64,000 nt of DNA from Cohnella kolymensis (GTDB lineage: Bacteria; Bacillota; Bacilli; Paenibacillales; Paenibacillaceae). The stretch is taken from contig NZ_JXAL01000004.1 in NCBI RefSeq assembly GCF_000829465.1, forward strand, positions 1 through 64,000, in the 5' to 3' direction. Position 1 is the first letter of the stretch. The number at the start of each line of letters is the position of its first letter. This document shows positions 1 to 9,104 of the stretch, piece after piece. The notes below the pieces were generated by a model. The model saw only the letters and a list, made by a program, of their open reading frames with translations. It had not been told where the DNA came from and searched no databases. The position numbers and the translations under genes were made by a program.

Positions 1-188
1 ACTGTTTATCCGGTCTTAGCATTCGTTTCCGAATGTTATCCCGATCTTGTGGGCAGGTTGCCTACGTGTTACTCACCCGTCCGCCGCTAAGCATCAGAGA
101 AGCAAGCTTCTCATCAACTCCGCTCGACTTGCATGTATTAGGCACGCCGCCAGCGTTCGTCCTGAGCCAGGATCAAACTCTCCATAAT
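1..188 (-). rRNA. 16S ribosomal RNA, 5' end (partial)
   Basis: The reverse complement begins with the universal 16S start GAGTTTGATCCTGGCTCAG, followed by the conserved GACGAACGCTGGCGGCGTGC block, the V1 loop with GAAGCTTGCTTC, and GGCGGACGGGTGAGTAACAC. Only about the first 185 nt are present; the gene runs off the left edge. The V1 region resembles Paenibacillus and relatives. The exact 5' boundary is estimated from other Bacilli. Confidence 0.97.
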
Positions 189-282
189 AGAGAGCCATGA
201 AGGCTCAAAATGCTGACTTAAAAAAGTAAATCGTTGTCTATCGTCCCAAAGGACGACAGGAACCGTATTACGCTCGATGTTC

Positions 283-298
283 AGTTTTCAAAGAACAA
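283..298 (-). promoter_or_regulatory. boxA-like antitermination site in rrn leader
   Basis: On the minus strand the leader contains TTGTTCTTTGAAAACT, which matches the boxA element found upstream of 16S in Bacilli, where Nus factors assemble an antitermination complex. It lies between the promoters and the 16S start. A short hairpin (TCGTCC/GGACGA) follows at about 241-256. Confidence 0.6.
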
Positions 299-343
299 TG
301 TTACTGCTTTTTATTACCGTGCCGCTCAAGAGGCGACTTGAAT

Positions 344-482
344 AATATATCACAACCGACTACCTAGATGCAACAACCAATTTATTCCTAATCGGTTGCC
401 GCCTGTTGCTTTACTGCCTCCGCGTCCAACCTTGTTTTCAGCGGCGAGTAATAATTTATCACAGAAACAGAGCCTGAGTCAA
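344..482 (-). promoter_or_regulatory. tandem rrn promoters P1 and P2
   Basis: Two sigma-A-like promoters face the 16S gene. P1 has TTGACT (477-482), an 18-nt spacer and TAAATT (453-458). P2 has TTGCAT (368-373), an 18-nt spacer and TATATT (344-349). Both -10 boxes are preceded by TGTGA. Tandem promoters are typical of Bacillus rrn operons. The rest of the 189-512 interval is leader sequence with no gene. Confidence 0.6.
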
Positions 483-512
483 CGCCAATTTTCTACATAT
501 TATTAGCCAAAA

Positions 513-1403
513 CTATAGTTGTTTCATCGATGTATAACACAGCTCCATAAGACCCTCGCCGCGATCGCGGGCGGACCTTGCTACCTCCCGGATGCAACCG
601 CGCTTCACAAGCTTTTGCAGCAACAGCGGCAGATCCAACGATAACCCCGATAATTCCGGGTGCTGCCGCAGTTCCGCAACGCTCCAAAATTGCTCACGGC
701 TTTCAATGATGCGAATAAGAAGTGAACAGCACGACTCCATCTTCGTTAACAGCGAAAACTCACAGGCCAGCAGCACCAGTTCAACCCGCTGTTCCAATGT
801 TTCCGAGCTGGTCGTAAGTTCTTCAAACAGCTTGTACAGCCCCGGGTTAACGCGCCGCATTTGTTCCCAGACCGTAAGTTCAGGGTGCAGACCCTGCTCG
901 ACCAGCGCGATATCCGCCCAATAATGAAGAGAAGCCATTACGTGAGAGTACGCGTCGAGAGCCTGCCCATCCTTCAGATCCTGTCTGGCCCGCGAATAAG
1001 TGCCCACAAAGCGGGAGAATTCGCATAACAACCTTTGCTCGCGTAAAAGCGGTGACCACTCGATCAGCCGGCTGCGCAAATTTTCCAGATAGCCCGTATC
1101 ATCAATGAGAATATCGCCTTCGAGCAGCCATTGTACGATTTTCCGATTCTCCCCGCTTACAATCCAACGCTCCAGTGTGTCAGGCGTCACCCTGTGGAGT
1201 TGTATGCGGGAATCATCCTTAAGCAAATGCTCGGTCTGCTTATCCGCGCTAACTTTCTTCATTACGACTACAGCTAAAAGATCAATACCGTCATTGAAAG
1301 GCCGGTAAGAAAATGGATTCGACATCACAAGCAGCCCGACGAGCCCCTGCTCCGCCTTCAACCAGCCGATGTCCATCGATTCCCGATTATCCACACGGAC
1401 CAC
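513..1403 (-). CDS. ygxA: YgxA-like nucleotidyltransferase-fold protein
   Basis: The product of about 290 aa resembles YgxA of Bacillus subtilis, a conserved protein with a degenerate nucleotidyltransferase-like N-terminus (about residues 15-120) and a helical C-terminal part ending in a winged-helix-like segment. Its role is unknown. In Bacillus it also sits beside an rrn operon and ygzB, and this synteny supports the call more strongly than any motif. The start is uncertain: GTG at 1403 or at the fourth codon, or ATG at 1376, none with a classical ribosome binding site. Expression from the rrn side is possible because the gene is co-oriented with and upstream of 16S. Confidence 0.75.
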   Translation of the reverse strand: MVRVDNRESMDIGWLKAEQGLVGLLVMSNPFSYRPFNDGIDLLAVVVMKKVSADKQTEHLLKDDSRIQLHRVTPDTLERWIVSGENRKIVQWLLEGDILIDDTGYLENLRSRLIEWSPLLREQRLLCEFSRFVGTYSRARQDLKDGQALDAYSHVMASLHYWADIALVEQGLHPELTVWEQMRRVNPGLYKLFEELTTSSETLEQRVELVLLACEFSLLTKMESCCSLLIRIIESREQFWSVAELRQHPELSGLSLDLPLLLQKLVKRGCIREVARSARDRGEGLMELCYTSMKQL

Positions 1404-1600
1404 CCCATCACATGAAAGCTCGTTACCCGACAGGCCGCATCCCCTGTTGTGGAGTGGTCTGTCCGCCGATTGTAGGCTATAATGAATTTTACGAGTAAGG
1501 TCTAGTTCTACAAAAACATCCCATTTCCTGCCTTAGCTGAGAGATGGAATAAGGAGAGGCCGCAGATCGGCCTTACAGAATGATGGGAGAATAAACAAAC

Positions 1601-1984
1601 ATGAAATGGAAAGCCAGCAAAATCTCCACCATGCGCACCTGGGGGCTTCTGCTCGTACTGACGGGGATGGGCGTTATGGTGTTCGGTACGAGCGGTATTT
1701 TACTATTCGGCAACACCGGGAAAATTATCGCCGCCATTTTTATGGTTCTCGGTATGATCAGCTGTTTTGTCAGCATGGGCATCTACTTTTGGGTGGGAAT
1801 GCTATCGACCAGCGCCCCTGTCATTGAATGTCCGCACTGCGGCAAACGCACCAAAATGCTTGGCACCACCGACCGATGCATGTATTGTCATACGATTCTG
1901 ACCAACGACCCTGCGCTGGCCACTGAAAACTCCGAAGAACAACCGTCGGACAGCAGCTCCGCCACGATTCCAAGCGCAAAATGA
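1601..1984 (+). CDS. ygzB: UPF0295 membrane protein YgzB with zinc ribbon
   Basis: The 127-aa protein has two predicted membrane segments (about residues 12-33 and 38-68), followed by a cytoplasmic zinc-ribbon-like motif CPHCGKRTK...CMYCH (about residues 78-98) and a polar tail rich in Ser and Glu. This is the arrangement of UPF0295/YgzB proteins of Bacilli, which have no assigned function. It diverges from ygxA. A perfect -10 TATAAT lies near 1470, though no good -35 is visible, and a small AGGCCG/CGGCCT hairpin (1556-1573) precedes the start. Confidence 0.85.
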   Translation: MKWKASKISTMRTWGLLLVLTGMGVMVFGTSGILLFGNTGKIIAAIFMVLGMISCFVSMGIYFWVGMLSTSAPVIECPHCGKRTKMLGTTDRCMYCHTILTNDPALATENSEEQPSDSSSATIPSAK

Positions 1985-1985
1985 C

Positions 1986-2033
1986 AAAAACCTCCGCACA
2001 GTGACAATAACGTCAACTTGTCCGGAGGTTTTT
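1986..2033. terminator. bidirectional intrinsic terminator
   Basis: The arms AAAACCTCCG (1987-1996) and CGGAGGTTTT (2022-2031) form a 10-bp stem with T runs on both strands. It sits between convergent ygzB and the GH18 gene and can serve both. Confidence 0.85.
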
Positions 2034-2035
2034 TG

Positions 2036-3769
2036 TTAGTCGCTGCTCTGCAGCGTTTTGTCCAGTACGCCCCAAATATCCGATGATTCGAATCCCCGCC
2101 GCCAGCTCGCCACTCCGGCCAAATCGTACTTTTTAGCCAATGCGGCACGCGCTTTAATGGAGAAAGCATCCTCGATCCAGATTCTTTTGAGCGTTCCACT
2201 CTCGCGGTATTCGACGTAATTCTGTCCGCTTTCCGCTGAGTGTGACGGCTTGAGCTTCTTCTCTTTGATGATCTCATGAGCGGACTCCATACTGAGCGTT
2301 TTGGAGCTCACTTTCACACCGCCGTTCCCGTCCGGCTCCTCCGTCCACAAACGCATATATAGAGGTATCCCGAGCAGGAGCTTACCCGCAGGCACGTTAT
2401 CTTCGCTCAAAATACGCTGTACCGATTTCTCCGCCCAGCCGAGCGAGGATACGGAGCCCGCAACCGGACTTGCCGCCCAATGTTCGTCGTAGGCCATCAC
2501 CATCATGAAGTCCACGATCTGCCCAAGCCTCTGTCTATCCAGAAACACCGACCACATTTCAGTGGACGACTTCGGGGTGACGTCGATGGAGACGATCAGG
2601 TTCTGCTGGTGCAGCAGCGGCGTCATCTCCCGCACAAATTGCACAAGGTTCTCTTTATCATGCGTATACACATTTTCAAAATCGATATTGATGCCCTGAA
2701 GTCTGAATGTTTTGGCATAAACGAGCAATTGCTGAATCATCCTCAGGCGAGTCTCGTAAGACCCTAGCGCAGCATGCGTGCGGTCCGGCTCGAAGCCGTT
2801 GCTGAACAACCCCCAAACCTGCATTCCTTTCGCACGCGCCCACGCCGAGTAGCCGGCATCCGCATTGCTTTTAATATCGCCGTTACCGTTCAGAAGCTCG
2901 AACCACGTGGGACTCACGACATTCACACCAGGCAAATCCCCAATCTTACGCGTATCGGGGTTTGCGCCATACACGGCCTCCCAAGTAAGGTTAATCTTCT
3001 TGCCGGTTCCTTTCCATGCCACGAATGGGGCAGTTTCGCCTGCCGAGGAGGTTACCTTCTCGGTTTTCGCTGCATTCACACTTTCTTTAGGCACGTATCC
3101 GATATGGCCGGAAGAGGATTGAGCTTTATACCAGCCTTCGCTTTCCCCCCATACCCGCACACCGGCGCCGGAAGCCAAATCTTCGATGATAGCAAATGAC
3201 TTGTCCGGCCCCTCACGGAGCTTGATTCCCTTTTTCTTATCGCTCGGCACAACGGCACGCGAAATGGAGTCTCCTGGCATCATCAATGTAATAATGCTTG
3301 TTGTTTTAGCGGTCTCCGCTTTCACTCCGAACAACTCGGTCAACGGCGCAATCGGTAAATACAGCTCTCCGTTCTTCTTCTCCGCAGCAAACCGCAGCGC
3401 GAACGGCTTACGATTCAAGCTTCCTTCCAATTCCCCGGTTTTAAAATGAAGCACTTTCGTGCTTGTGGTGAGAATGATCGATTCCGTCTTTTCCTCGTAT
3501 CTGACTCCTTCCCCCATCAGCTTCTGAGCGACGGACAACGGAATGCGAAGCCCTTCGGCTTGTCCCAATGCGAACGTCTCGGTCCACTGGCCTTTGACCA
3601 TGATCGGATGGGGCTTTGATACGTAGGAAGGAACAACATAGGAAGAGTTGGGCTGGCCCGCGATCCACCAGAAGGCGGCAGCACCGGCGATGCAAAATAA
3701 TAATAAGGCGATGGAACTCCCTTTCCGTCGTCGACGACGGCGAGGTCCGGCTTTTGGAGCCGCACTCAC
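2036..3769 (-). CDS. membrane-anchored GH18 glycosidase-like protein with SH3 domain
   Basis: The 577-aa protein starts with an Arg/Lys-rich cytoplasmic tail (residues 9-16) and one membrane anchor (about 18-38). Next come a copper-amine-oxidase-N-like 'stalk' domain (about 60-165), a bacterial SH3 domain (about 175-235, LREGPDKSF...GYVPKESV) and a GH18 barrel (about 255-570). The catalytic strand reads QGINIDFEN, which keeps the D-x-E acid pair but has Gln where DxxDxDxE normally begins. Related multi-domain proteins in Bacilli act on peptidoglycan during spore cortex processing or remodelling, so it probably binds the wall and cleaves N-acetylhexosamine links. The start is GTG with GGGGAG upstream. 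Confidence 0.85.
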   Translation of the reverse strand: MSAAPKAGPRRRRRRKGSSIALLLFCIAGAAAFWWIAGQPNSSYVVPSYVSKPHPIMVKGQWTETFALGQAEGLRIPLSVAQKLMGEGVRYEEKTESIILTTSTKVLHFKTGELEGSLNRKPFALRFAAEKKNGELYLPIAPLTELFGVKAETAKTTSIITLMMPGDSISRAVVPSDKKKGIKLREGPDKSFAIIEDLASGAGVRVWGESEGWYKAQSSSGHIGYVPKESVNAAKTEKVTSSAGETAPFVAWKGTGKKINLTWEAVYGANPDTRKIGDLPGVNVVSPTWFELLNGNGDIKSNADAGYSAWARAKGMQVWGLFSNGFEPDRTHAALGSYETRLRMIQQLLVYAKTFRLQGINIDFENVYTHDKENLVQFVREMTPLLHQQNLIVSIDVTPKSSTEMWSVFLDRQRLGQIVDFMMVMAYDEHWAASPVAGSVSSLGWAEKSVQRILSEDNVPAGKLLLGIPLYMRLWTEEPDGNGGVKVSSKTLSMESAHEIIKEKKLKPSHSAESGQNYVEYRESGTLKRIWIEDAFSIKARAALAKKYDLAGVASWRRGFESSDIWGVLDKTLQSSD

Positions 3770-3873
3770 AATTAACTCCCCATTTCAGTCATTCTGGATG
3801 TCCGCTGGCTGCGTCTTTCCTTAATCTACGAGCCGAACTCCACAAAAGTTGCGAACGAGCGGTCAAATAAAAA

Positions 3874-3905
3874 ACGCGCCAAGGAATATCGATCCTAAGC
3901 GCGCT
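3874..3905 (-). terminator. intrinsic terminator after perR
   Basis: On the minus strand a GCGCGC...GCGCGT stem with an inner AGGA/TCCT helix is followed by TTTTTT. It lies 20-50 nt after the perR stop. Confidence 0.75.
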
Positions 3906-3923
3906 CATTGCATTAAAAAGAAT

Positions 3924-4355
3924 TTAAGCTTTCATTGCTTTACATGCCGGACATATTCCGTAAATTTCCATGCGATGACCGTGTACGCTGAATCCCGTTG
4001 ACGCAGCGGCAGCCTCCTCAACCTCTCGTACCGGCTCGTGATCGAAATCGACCATCGTGCCGCAGCTCGTGCATATCGCGTGATAGTGGTCCGACAGATC
4101 CGCATCGAATCGGCTCGAGTCATCCCCGTAAGTTAATTCACGCACCAAACCGGCGTCGACAAACACCTTCAGGTTGTTATAAACAGTAGCTACGCTAAGG
4201 CTCGGAAATTGCGGAGAGAGAGCCTGATATATATCGTCTGCCGTCGGGTGAACGTATGATTCAATGAGAAAACGAAGTATGGCATACCGTTGCGGAGTCA
4301 TCCGGACACCGCCGGATTTGAGCTGGCCCACGGCATGCTCCACCCTGGAGTCCAT
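3924..4355 (-). CDS. perR: peroxide-responsive Fur-family repressor PerR
   Basis: The 143-aa product aligns along its length with B. subtilis PerR, including HPTADDIYQAL, SVATVYNNLKVF in the recognition helix, ELTYGDDSSRFD and SDHYHAIC. The structural zinc site is formed by CTSC and CPAC. The regulatory metal ligands (His of HPTADD, Asp of SRFD, His/Asp of SDHYH) are present. PerR uses Fe(II) to sense H2O2 by histidine oxidation and represses catalase, Dps-type and haem genes. The ATG at 4355 matches the family N-terminus; an upstream GTG at 4364 with AGGAAAGG is an alternative start. A terminator follows directly, so it is monocistronic. Confidence 0.93.
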   Translation of the reverse strand: MDSRVEHAVGQLKSGGVRMTPQRYAILRFLIESYVHPTADDIYQALSPQFPSLSVATVYNNLKVFVDAGLVRELTYGDDSSRFDADLSDHYHAICTSCGTMVDFDHEPVREVEEAAAASTGFSVHGHRMEIYGICPACKAMKA

Positions 4356-4431
4356 GCTCTTCACAGCCTTTCCTGTATATAGAACCATTTTACGTTTCCA
4401 CTCCGAACCTTGTCAATGGAGGTTCGGCGTG

Positions 4432-5619
4432 TCAGGGCTGACGCTTCTGCAGCGACAGATCACCGTGCGTATTCACACGAATACGGTGTGTGCCGTCTCC
4501 GAGCGTGCCGCTGACCTCATGATCGCGTACATCCAGCGCCCAATCCGTATTAATATCGCCGAACGAGGAGTTCCCATTCACCGTAACGTCTTCTCCATCA
4601 GGCCAGGTCAGAACCACGTCGCCGATCACGCTTGAAACATCCCACGAACCTCCGACCTCCGCACTCGTTACATGAATACGGCCGTTAGCCGTGTGCGCTT
4701 TGAGATCCGCATGAACATCGTTCAACGTAATGCTTCCGTTTTTCGTGTCCGCTGTCAGTGAACTGGCAACCTGATCTGCCCGGATACTGCCATTCATCGT
4801 TTCCAGCGTTGTTTCCCGTTCAAGCCCGGCAAACTGGATCTTGCCGTTAAATACAGTGACATCCAGCCTCGCATCCACACCGGAGCCCCTCGCGTCCCCA
4901 TTTTTCACCTCGACAACAATGATCTGCTCGGAGCTCAGCTGCTGCAAATCCACCGCTCCGTTATCGACGGAAATGTCCAACTCGGGCAGCGGGCCCTGGG
5001 GCAAGGTAACGGTCAGATTGATTCTCGGTTTATGCATTTTAGCTGCGCCGTAGGGCTTTCCATTTGCAATAATCTGGGCGTGATCCCCGTCTCGAACCTC
5101 AACTGCGGACTGCCTCGCGATCTCCGCCGCCTCTTCTGCAGCCGCACCGCTCACATATACGGTTGAATGGATTTCAACTCCGTTCACCGGGCCTTGCTTC
5201 ACAATAATTCGGCCGTTGCTGTTTTTAAGGCTGATCTTGCGGGTTCTATGATCGATGCCTGGGGTGATCGTACCTTGGTCAAAAGCAACTCCCGATTCGT
5301 CGGAGTATTGATGAACGATACCGTCAAACCATTGCGGCAGCCAAGTGAGCTTAAGTTGATTGCCGTTCACTGCGATCACGACGAAGCCGGTCAGAATCGC
5401 CGCAGCGATAAAGCCCCCGAAGTCAAAACGCATGCGCTGTGCCGGATCCCGATAAATAAGCTGCATGAACAGAAGCTCGATGCCGAACATTAACAGGAGA
5501 ACCGGCCACCAAGCACCGATAATCGCCATGGAATCGAGAACCGCAAGATGATCCAATACCAATAGCTCGCCTGCCGCAATCATACCGAGCGCTGCCGTGT
5601 ATCTGCCGATTCGTATCAT
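4432..5619 (-). CDS. DUF4097-type adhesin-like membrane protein with LiaI/LiaF-like N-terminus
   Basis: The N-terminal 110 residues hold four hydrophobic segments of the LiaI/LiaF-like (DUF5668) type. The remaining 280 or so form a right-handed beta-repeat region of the DUF4097 family, with recurring NG, NGKI, NGSI and NGRI turns. Such proteins are usually tied to cell-envelope stress sensing, as LiaF and YvlB are. The chosen ATG (5619) has CGGGGTG 5 nt upstream; an upstream ATG at 5649 would overlap the preceding gene by 17 nt. It is the second gene of a pair with the TM2-like protein, translationally coupled or nearly so. Confidence 0.8.
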   Translation of the reverse strand: MIRIGRYTAALGMIAAGELLVLDHLAVLDSMAIIGAWWPVLLLMFGIELLFMQLIYRDPAQRMRFDFGGFIAAAILTGFVVIAVNGNQLKLTWLPQWFDGIVHQYSDESGVAFDQGTITPGIDHRTRKISLKNSNGRIIVKQGPVNGVEIHSTVYVSGAAAEEAAEIARQSAVEVRDGDHAQIIANGKPYGAAKMHKPRINLTVTLPQGPLPELDISVDNGAVDLQQLSSEQIIVVEVKNGDARGSGVDARLDVTVFNGKIQFAGLERETTLETMNGSIRADQVASSLTADTKNGSITLNDVHADLKAHTANGRIHVTSAEVGGSWDVSSVIGDVVLTWPDGEDVTVNGNSSFGDINTDWALDVRDHEVSGTLGDGTHRIRVNTHGDLSLQKRQP

Positions 5620-5632
5620 GAAGGCACCCCGG

Positions 5633-6289
5633 TTATTGTTTTGGGCCATGGTGCCCGCGCATTTCCCAGAGCCATAAGCCGGCGCCGGCTGCGATCAGCA
5701 GAACCGCTCCGATGATGGAGCCTGAAGAGTTAAAAAGCCAACGGTTCCAACTGATGTCCGTCATCATAAGAACGATGATTGCGGCAGCGCCTAGGAACAG
5801 AATGCTTCCCGCGGTAATTCCTTTGGTCCCGCTGCGGACTGCTTCAGGAGGAGCTGCCGTCCAGCCGGATTGCGGCGTCCAACCGCCTGTCGCGGTGAAC
5901 CGGTCATTCACGTTGTCCGTGCTTTGCAGTGCGTCGAACAAATTATAAAAATAGATGATCGGCAGCAGCAAGCTGAGCAGGACGATAGAAAGCACATTCT
6001 CACCTTCGATGGAAACGTACACGATCGCGGTGATATTCAAAGCGATTAACAGCATAAAGACAAGACCTTTAATCATCTGCCCTAAATAAAAATGCCCGAT
6101 GCCCGGTATTAAGAAAGCGAGCAGACCAGCCAGCCATTTGCTCTTTTTACGCGAGTACCGGCCGGGATCATAAGGATGACCCTGCGGCATGCTGTATCCC
6201 GGATAACCGTGTTGCTGCTGTTCATGCGCATCCGGACCGGGAGGCGATTGATAGCTTTGACCGTTCATTCCTCGATCTTGCTCGTTCAT
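5633..6289 (-). CDS. TM2-like multi-pass membrane protein
   Basis: The 218-aa protein has a Gln/Pro/Gly-rich cytoplasmic N-terminus (about residues 1-45), then a TM2-like hairpin with LIPGIGHFYLGQ (about 58-85) and three or four further membrane segments ending in a short basic tail. It is immediately upstream of the DUF4097 gene in one transcription unit, which suggests a joint envelope-stress role. No enzymatic motif is visible. Confidence 0.7.
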   Translation of the reverse strand: MNEQDRGMNGQSYQSPPGPDAHEQQQHGYPGYSMPQGHPYDPGRYSRKKSKWLAGLLAFLIPGIGHFYLGQMIKGLVFMLLIALNITAIVYVSIEGENVLSIVLLSLLLPIIYFYNLFDALQSTDNVNDRFTATGGWTPQSGWTAAPPEAVRSGTKGITAGSILFLGAAAIIVLMMTDISWNRWLFNSSGSIIGAVLLIAAGAGLWLWEMRGHHGPKQ

Positions 6290-6308
6290 CCTGACAACCT
6301 CCGATTTT

Positions 6309-7021
6309 TCATTGTACCGCCGTTACGGACCTGACACCTTCAATCCGATTGAATTCATCGGCGATTGTCAGCAAATATTCCTTCTGAGGCAGGGAAACCG
6401 TCAACAGAATATGCTGGTGTCCGACCTTTCCTTGGTCTTCCACCTCGTCCGCATCGAGGAACCGCACCTTCAACAATTTCGCTCCATGCTGCAATAACAG
6501 CTGCTGAAAGCTTTCGACAGGCGGCGTCTTCGAATCGGTCGTCACGGTGAAATAGCAATCGCGCCGCTGCTGCATGTATCGCCTTTCCACTATATTTAAT
6601 CCCCACAGAATGAGCAGCACAAGTACTCCGGACAGCACCGCCGGCATGTAGAATCCCGCGCCGACCGCCAGCCCGACAGCCATGACCACCCAATGGAAGC
6701 TGCTGTCGTGAGGCCTTTAATTGATTTTCCCGTAAATAATATCGTTCCGGCTCCCAGAAAACCGACACCCGTTATCACCTGAGCCGCAAGACGGGCCGGA
6801 TCCAATCGAACATTCGGTTCATGGGCAAATTCGGCGAAACCGTAAATAGAGAGGATCATGATAAGACAGGAGCCGAGGCAAACTAAAGTATGCGTACGCA
6901 AGCCTGCCGCATGATTGTTCCGTTCCCTTTCATAGCCGACCAAAGCGCCCAATAATACGGATAATAAAAGCCGGAGAACGATATGCGAGTTCTCGATTAC
7001 CCATGGATCGCGCATATACAT
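6309..7021 (-). pseudogene. MgtC/SapB-family membrane protein, frameshifted
   Basis: The first frame (7021 down to about 6692) encodes the MgtC N-terminal membrane domain, with LLGALVGYERE, GLRTHTLVCLG and GVGFLGAGTI. The second frame (about 6692 down to 6309) continues with VVMAVGLAVGAGFY and an ACT-like C-terminal domain of about 80 aa. The frames meet at about 6691-6694, where ATTGGG stands in place of the ATTTGGG that would read SIWVVMAVG, so one T is missing. Restored length is about 237 aa, normal for the family. MgtC proteins are inner-membrane proteins linked to Mg2+ limitation and F-ATPase modulation. Both halves are well conserved, so the break is recent or an artefact. Confidence 0.8.
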
Positions 7022-7105
7022 CCCCTTCTTTCAAATGATTTCCACCCATTGTATCATGGGTGATTTTGACCCGACAACGGTTTTCGGACGGAGTATCGAC
7101 CTGGA

Positions 7106-7567
7106 CTAAGGTCTGAATTGCATGCGAACCATAGTGATATCGAACACCGGCTGGAACGTTTCGGTTCGTATAAACCCGGCGCGCTCATAAAGCTTGATTG
7201 CCGGAACATTGCGGATTTCCGCAGTCACATTGCATATTGCCCCGGATGGCAGCTCGGACAGCAAGTGATTTACCAGCTGACTGCCGATTCCTTGGCGAAA
7301 ATATGCCGGATGCACCATCAAGCGGCACAAAGTGTACTGCATTTCTCCTTCTTGTTCGAAGGAGACTGCGCCCGCGAGCTCCCCGTCCGGAACGCGATAG
7401 CCGAAAAAGGTTTCGCCGCAGACTTGCAGGGATTCAACCGTATCCTGCAGCGGCGGCAAATCCAATACGCCGATTAACGCCGCCTCCGCCCGATAAGCCG
7501 GGTGCTGAAGCGACCAAACTTCCTCGGCCGTATCCCTGTCCTTGATGTTTAACGTCACGATACCCAT
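7106..7567 (-). CDS. GNAT-family N-acetyltransferase
   Basis: The 153-aa protein has the GNAT acetyl-CoA-binding core: LCRLMVHPAYFRQGIGSQLV (motif A with Q-x-x-G-I-G, about residues 80-99) followed by NVPAIKLYERAGF (motif B, about 118-130). It would transfer an acetyl group from acetyl-CoA to an amine, but the substrate cannot be read from the sequence. It stands alone between mgtC and gatB. Confidence 0.85.
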   Translation of the reverse strand: MGIVTLNIKDRDTAEEVWSLQHPAYRAEAALIGVLDLPPLQDTVESLQVCGETFFGYRVPDGELAGAVSFEQEGEMQYTLCRLMVHPAYFRQGIGSQLVNHLLSELPSGAICNVTAEIRNVPAIKLYERAGFIRTETFQPVFDITMVRMQFRP

Positions 7568-7649
7568 TAACGGAGCGATCCCTTCTTATTAGAATGAACA
7601 AAACGACACACCCGCCCTAAAGCGGATCTGCCGTTTCCCCATACTCCAT

Positions 7650-9092
7650 TCAACCGTTCAGTCTATCGGTGAGCAGTTTGTTCACCAGACCCGGATTCGC
7701 CTTGCCCTTCGTTTCTTTCATGACCTGGCCGACCAGGAAACCGATCGCTTTATCTTTGCCGTTGCGGAAATCTTCAACCGACTGCGGATTGGCCGCGATA
7801 ACTGCATCGACTATCGAGAGTATGGCACCTTCATCGCTGATCTGCACTAAGCCTTGTTCTTCAACGATCTGCTGAGGCGACTTTCCGGTTTCAACCATTC
7901 CCTTGAAGACGGTTTTCGCGATTTTACTGCTAATTGTACCCTTCTCGATCAGTTGAATCATTTCGCCGAGGCCTCGTCCTGTAATCCTCACGTCATCCAG
8001 GTCCAAGCCGTTCGCGTTCAAATAACCGAGAAGCTCGCCCATAATCCAATTGGCGGAGGCTTTGGCGTCTGCCGTGTGCTTCAGGCTTTCCTCGAAGAAA
8101 TCGGCCAGCTTCATCGAGCCGGTAAGCACATCCGCGTCATAGGAGGATAATCCATACTCCTGCATATAACGGGCCTTGCGCGCATCCGGAAGTTCCGGAA
8201 TCGACGTCTGTACACGGGCTTTCCATTCTGCGTCGATATGCAGACGGACCAGATCCGGATCCGGGAAGTAGCGATAGTCATGAGCTTCCTCTTTGCTTCT
8301 CATGCTGATCGTTTTTCCCTGCGCTTCATCCCAGCGCCGGGTTTCCTGAACGACGCGGCTGCCGCTGTCCAGCACTTCGGCCTGCCGTATCTCCTCATAT
8401 TCCAAGCCGCGCTGCACGCCCCGGAAGGAGTTCATATTCTTCAGCTCGGTACGGGTTCCGAACGGCTCTTGCCCGTAAGGGCGAATGCTGATGTTCGCGT
8501 CGCAGCGGAGGCTGCCTTCCTCCATCTTGACATCGGACACGTCGCAATACTGCATGATCGCTCTCAGTTTCTCCAAATAAGCCTTGGCTTCTTCCGGAGA
8601 ACGGATATCGGGCTCCGATACGATTTCGATCAGAGGTGTCCCTACACGGTTGAAATCGGCCAACGAACCGAAGCCGCCTTCGATATGAGTGAGCTTACCC
8701 GCATCTTCCTCCAGATGGAGACGGGTGATGCCGATGCGTTTGGTTTTCCCGTTTACTTCGATGTCGATCCAGCCGTTCAAGCCGATCGGCTGATCGAATT
8801 GCGAAATTTGATAAGCTTTCGGTGAATCGGGATAGAAATAGTTTTTACGGTCGAATTTACACCATTCGGCAATCTCGCAATTGAGAGCCATCGCCGCTTT
8901 CATGGCGTATTCTACCGCTTGCCTGTTCAATACAGGCAGCACTCCCGGATGCCCGAGACAAACCGGGCAAGTGTGCGTATTGGGCGGCGCGCCGAAAGAT
9001 GTGGAGCAGCCGCAGAAGATTTTGGATTTCGTATGCAGCTCCACGTGCACTTCCAGCCCGACGACCGTTTCATATTTGGAAACGACAGACAT
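7650..9092 (-). CDS. gatB: Asp-tRNA(Asn)/Glu-tRNA(Gln) amidotransferase subunit B
   Basis: The 480-aa protein begins with [18 protein letters not shown], the GatB signature, and contains the CSTSFG...CPVCLGHPG zinc region (Cys pairs near residues 28-43). The cradle and kinase-like fold continues to about residue 290, followed by the helical and YqeY-like tail (about 300-480) that contacts the tRNA. GatB phosphorylates the misacylated tRNA glutamate or aspartate before amidation by GatA-supplied ammonia. The ATG has GGAGG upstream. It is the last gene of gatC-gatA-gatB, 12 nt after gatA. Confidence 0.97.
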   Translation of the reverse strand: MSVVSKYETVVGLEVHVELHTKSKIFCGCSTSFGAPPNTHTCPVCLGHPGVLPVLNRQAVEYAMKAAMALNCEIAEWCKFDRKNYFYPDSPKAYQISQFDQPIGLNGWIDIEVNGKTKRIGITRLHLEEDAGKLTHIEGGFGSLADFNRVGTPLIEIVSEPDIRSPEEAKAYLEKLRAIMQYCDVSDVKMEEGSLRCDANISIRPYGQEPFGTRTELKNMNSFRGVQRGLEYEEIRQAEVLDSGSRVVQETRRWDEAQGKTISMRSKEEAHDYRYFPDPDLVRLHIDAEWKARVQTSIPELPDARKARYMQEYGLSSYDADVLTGSMKLADFFEESLKHTADAKASANWIMGELLGYLNANGLDLDDVRITGRGLGEMIQLIEKGTISSKIAKTVFKGMVETGKSPQQIVEEQGLVQISDEGAILSIVDAVIAANPQSVEDFRNGKDKAIGFLVGQVMKETKGKANPGLVNKLLTDRLNG

Positions 9093-9104
9093 ATTATGCT
9101 CCTC

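Noticed and set aside
8238-8825. 195-aa open frame on the plus strand
   Set aside because: It is antisense to gatB, a certain gene.
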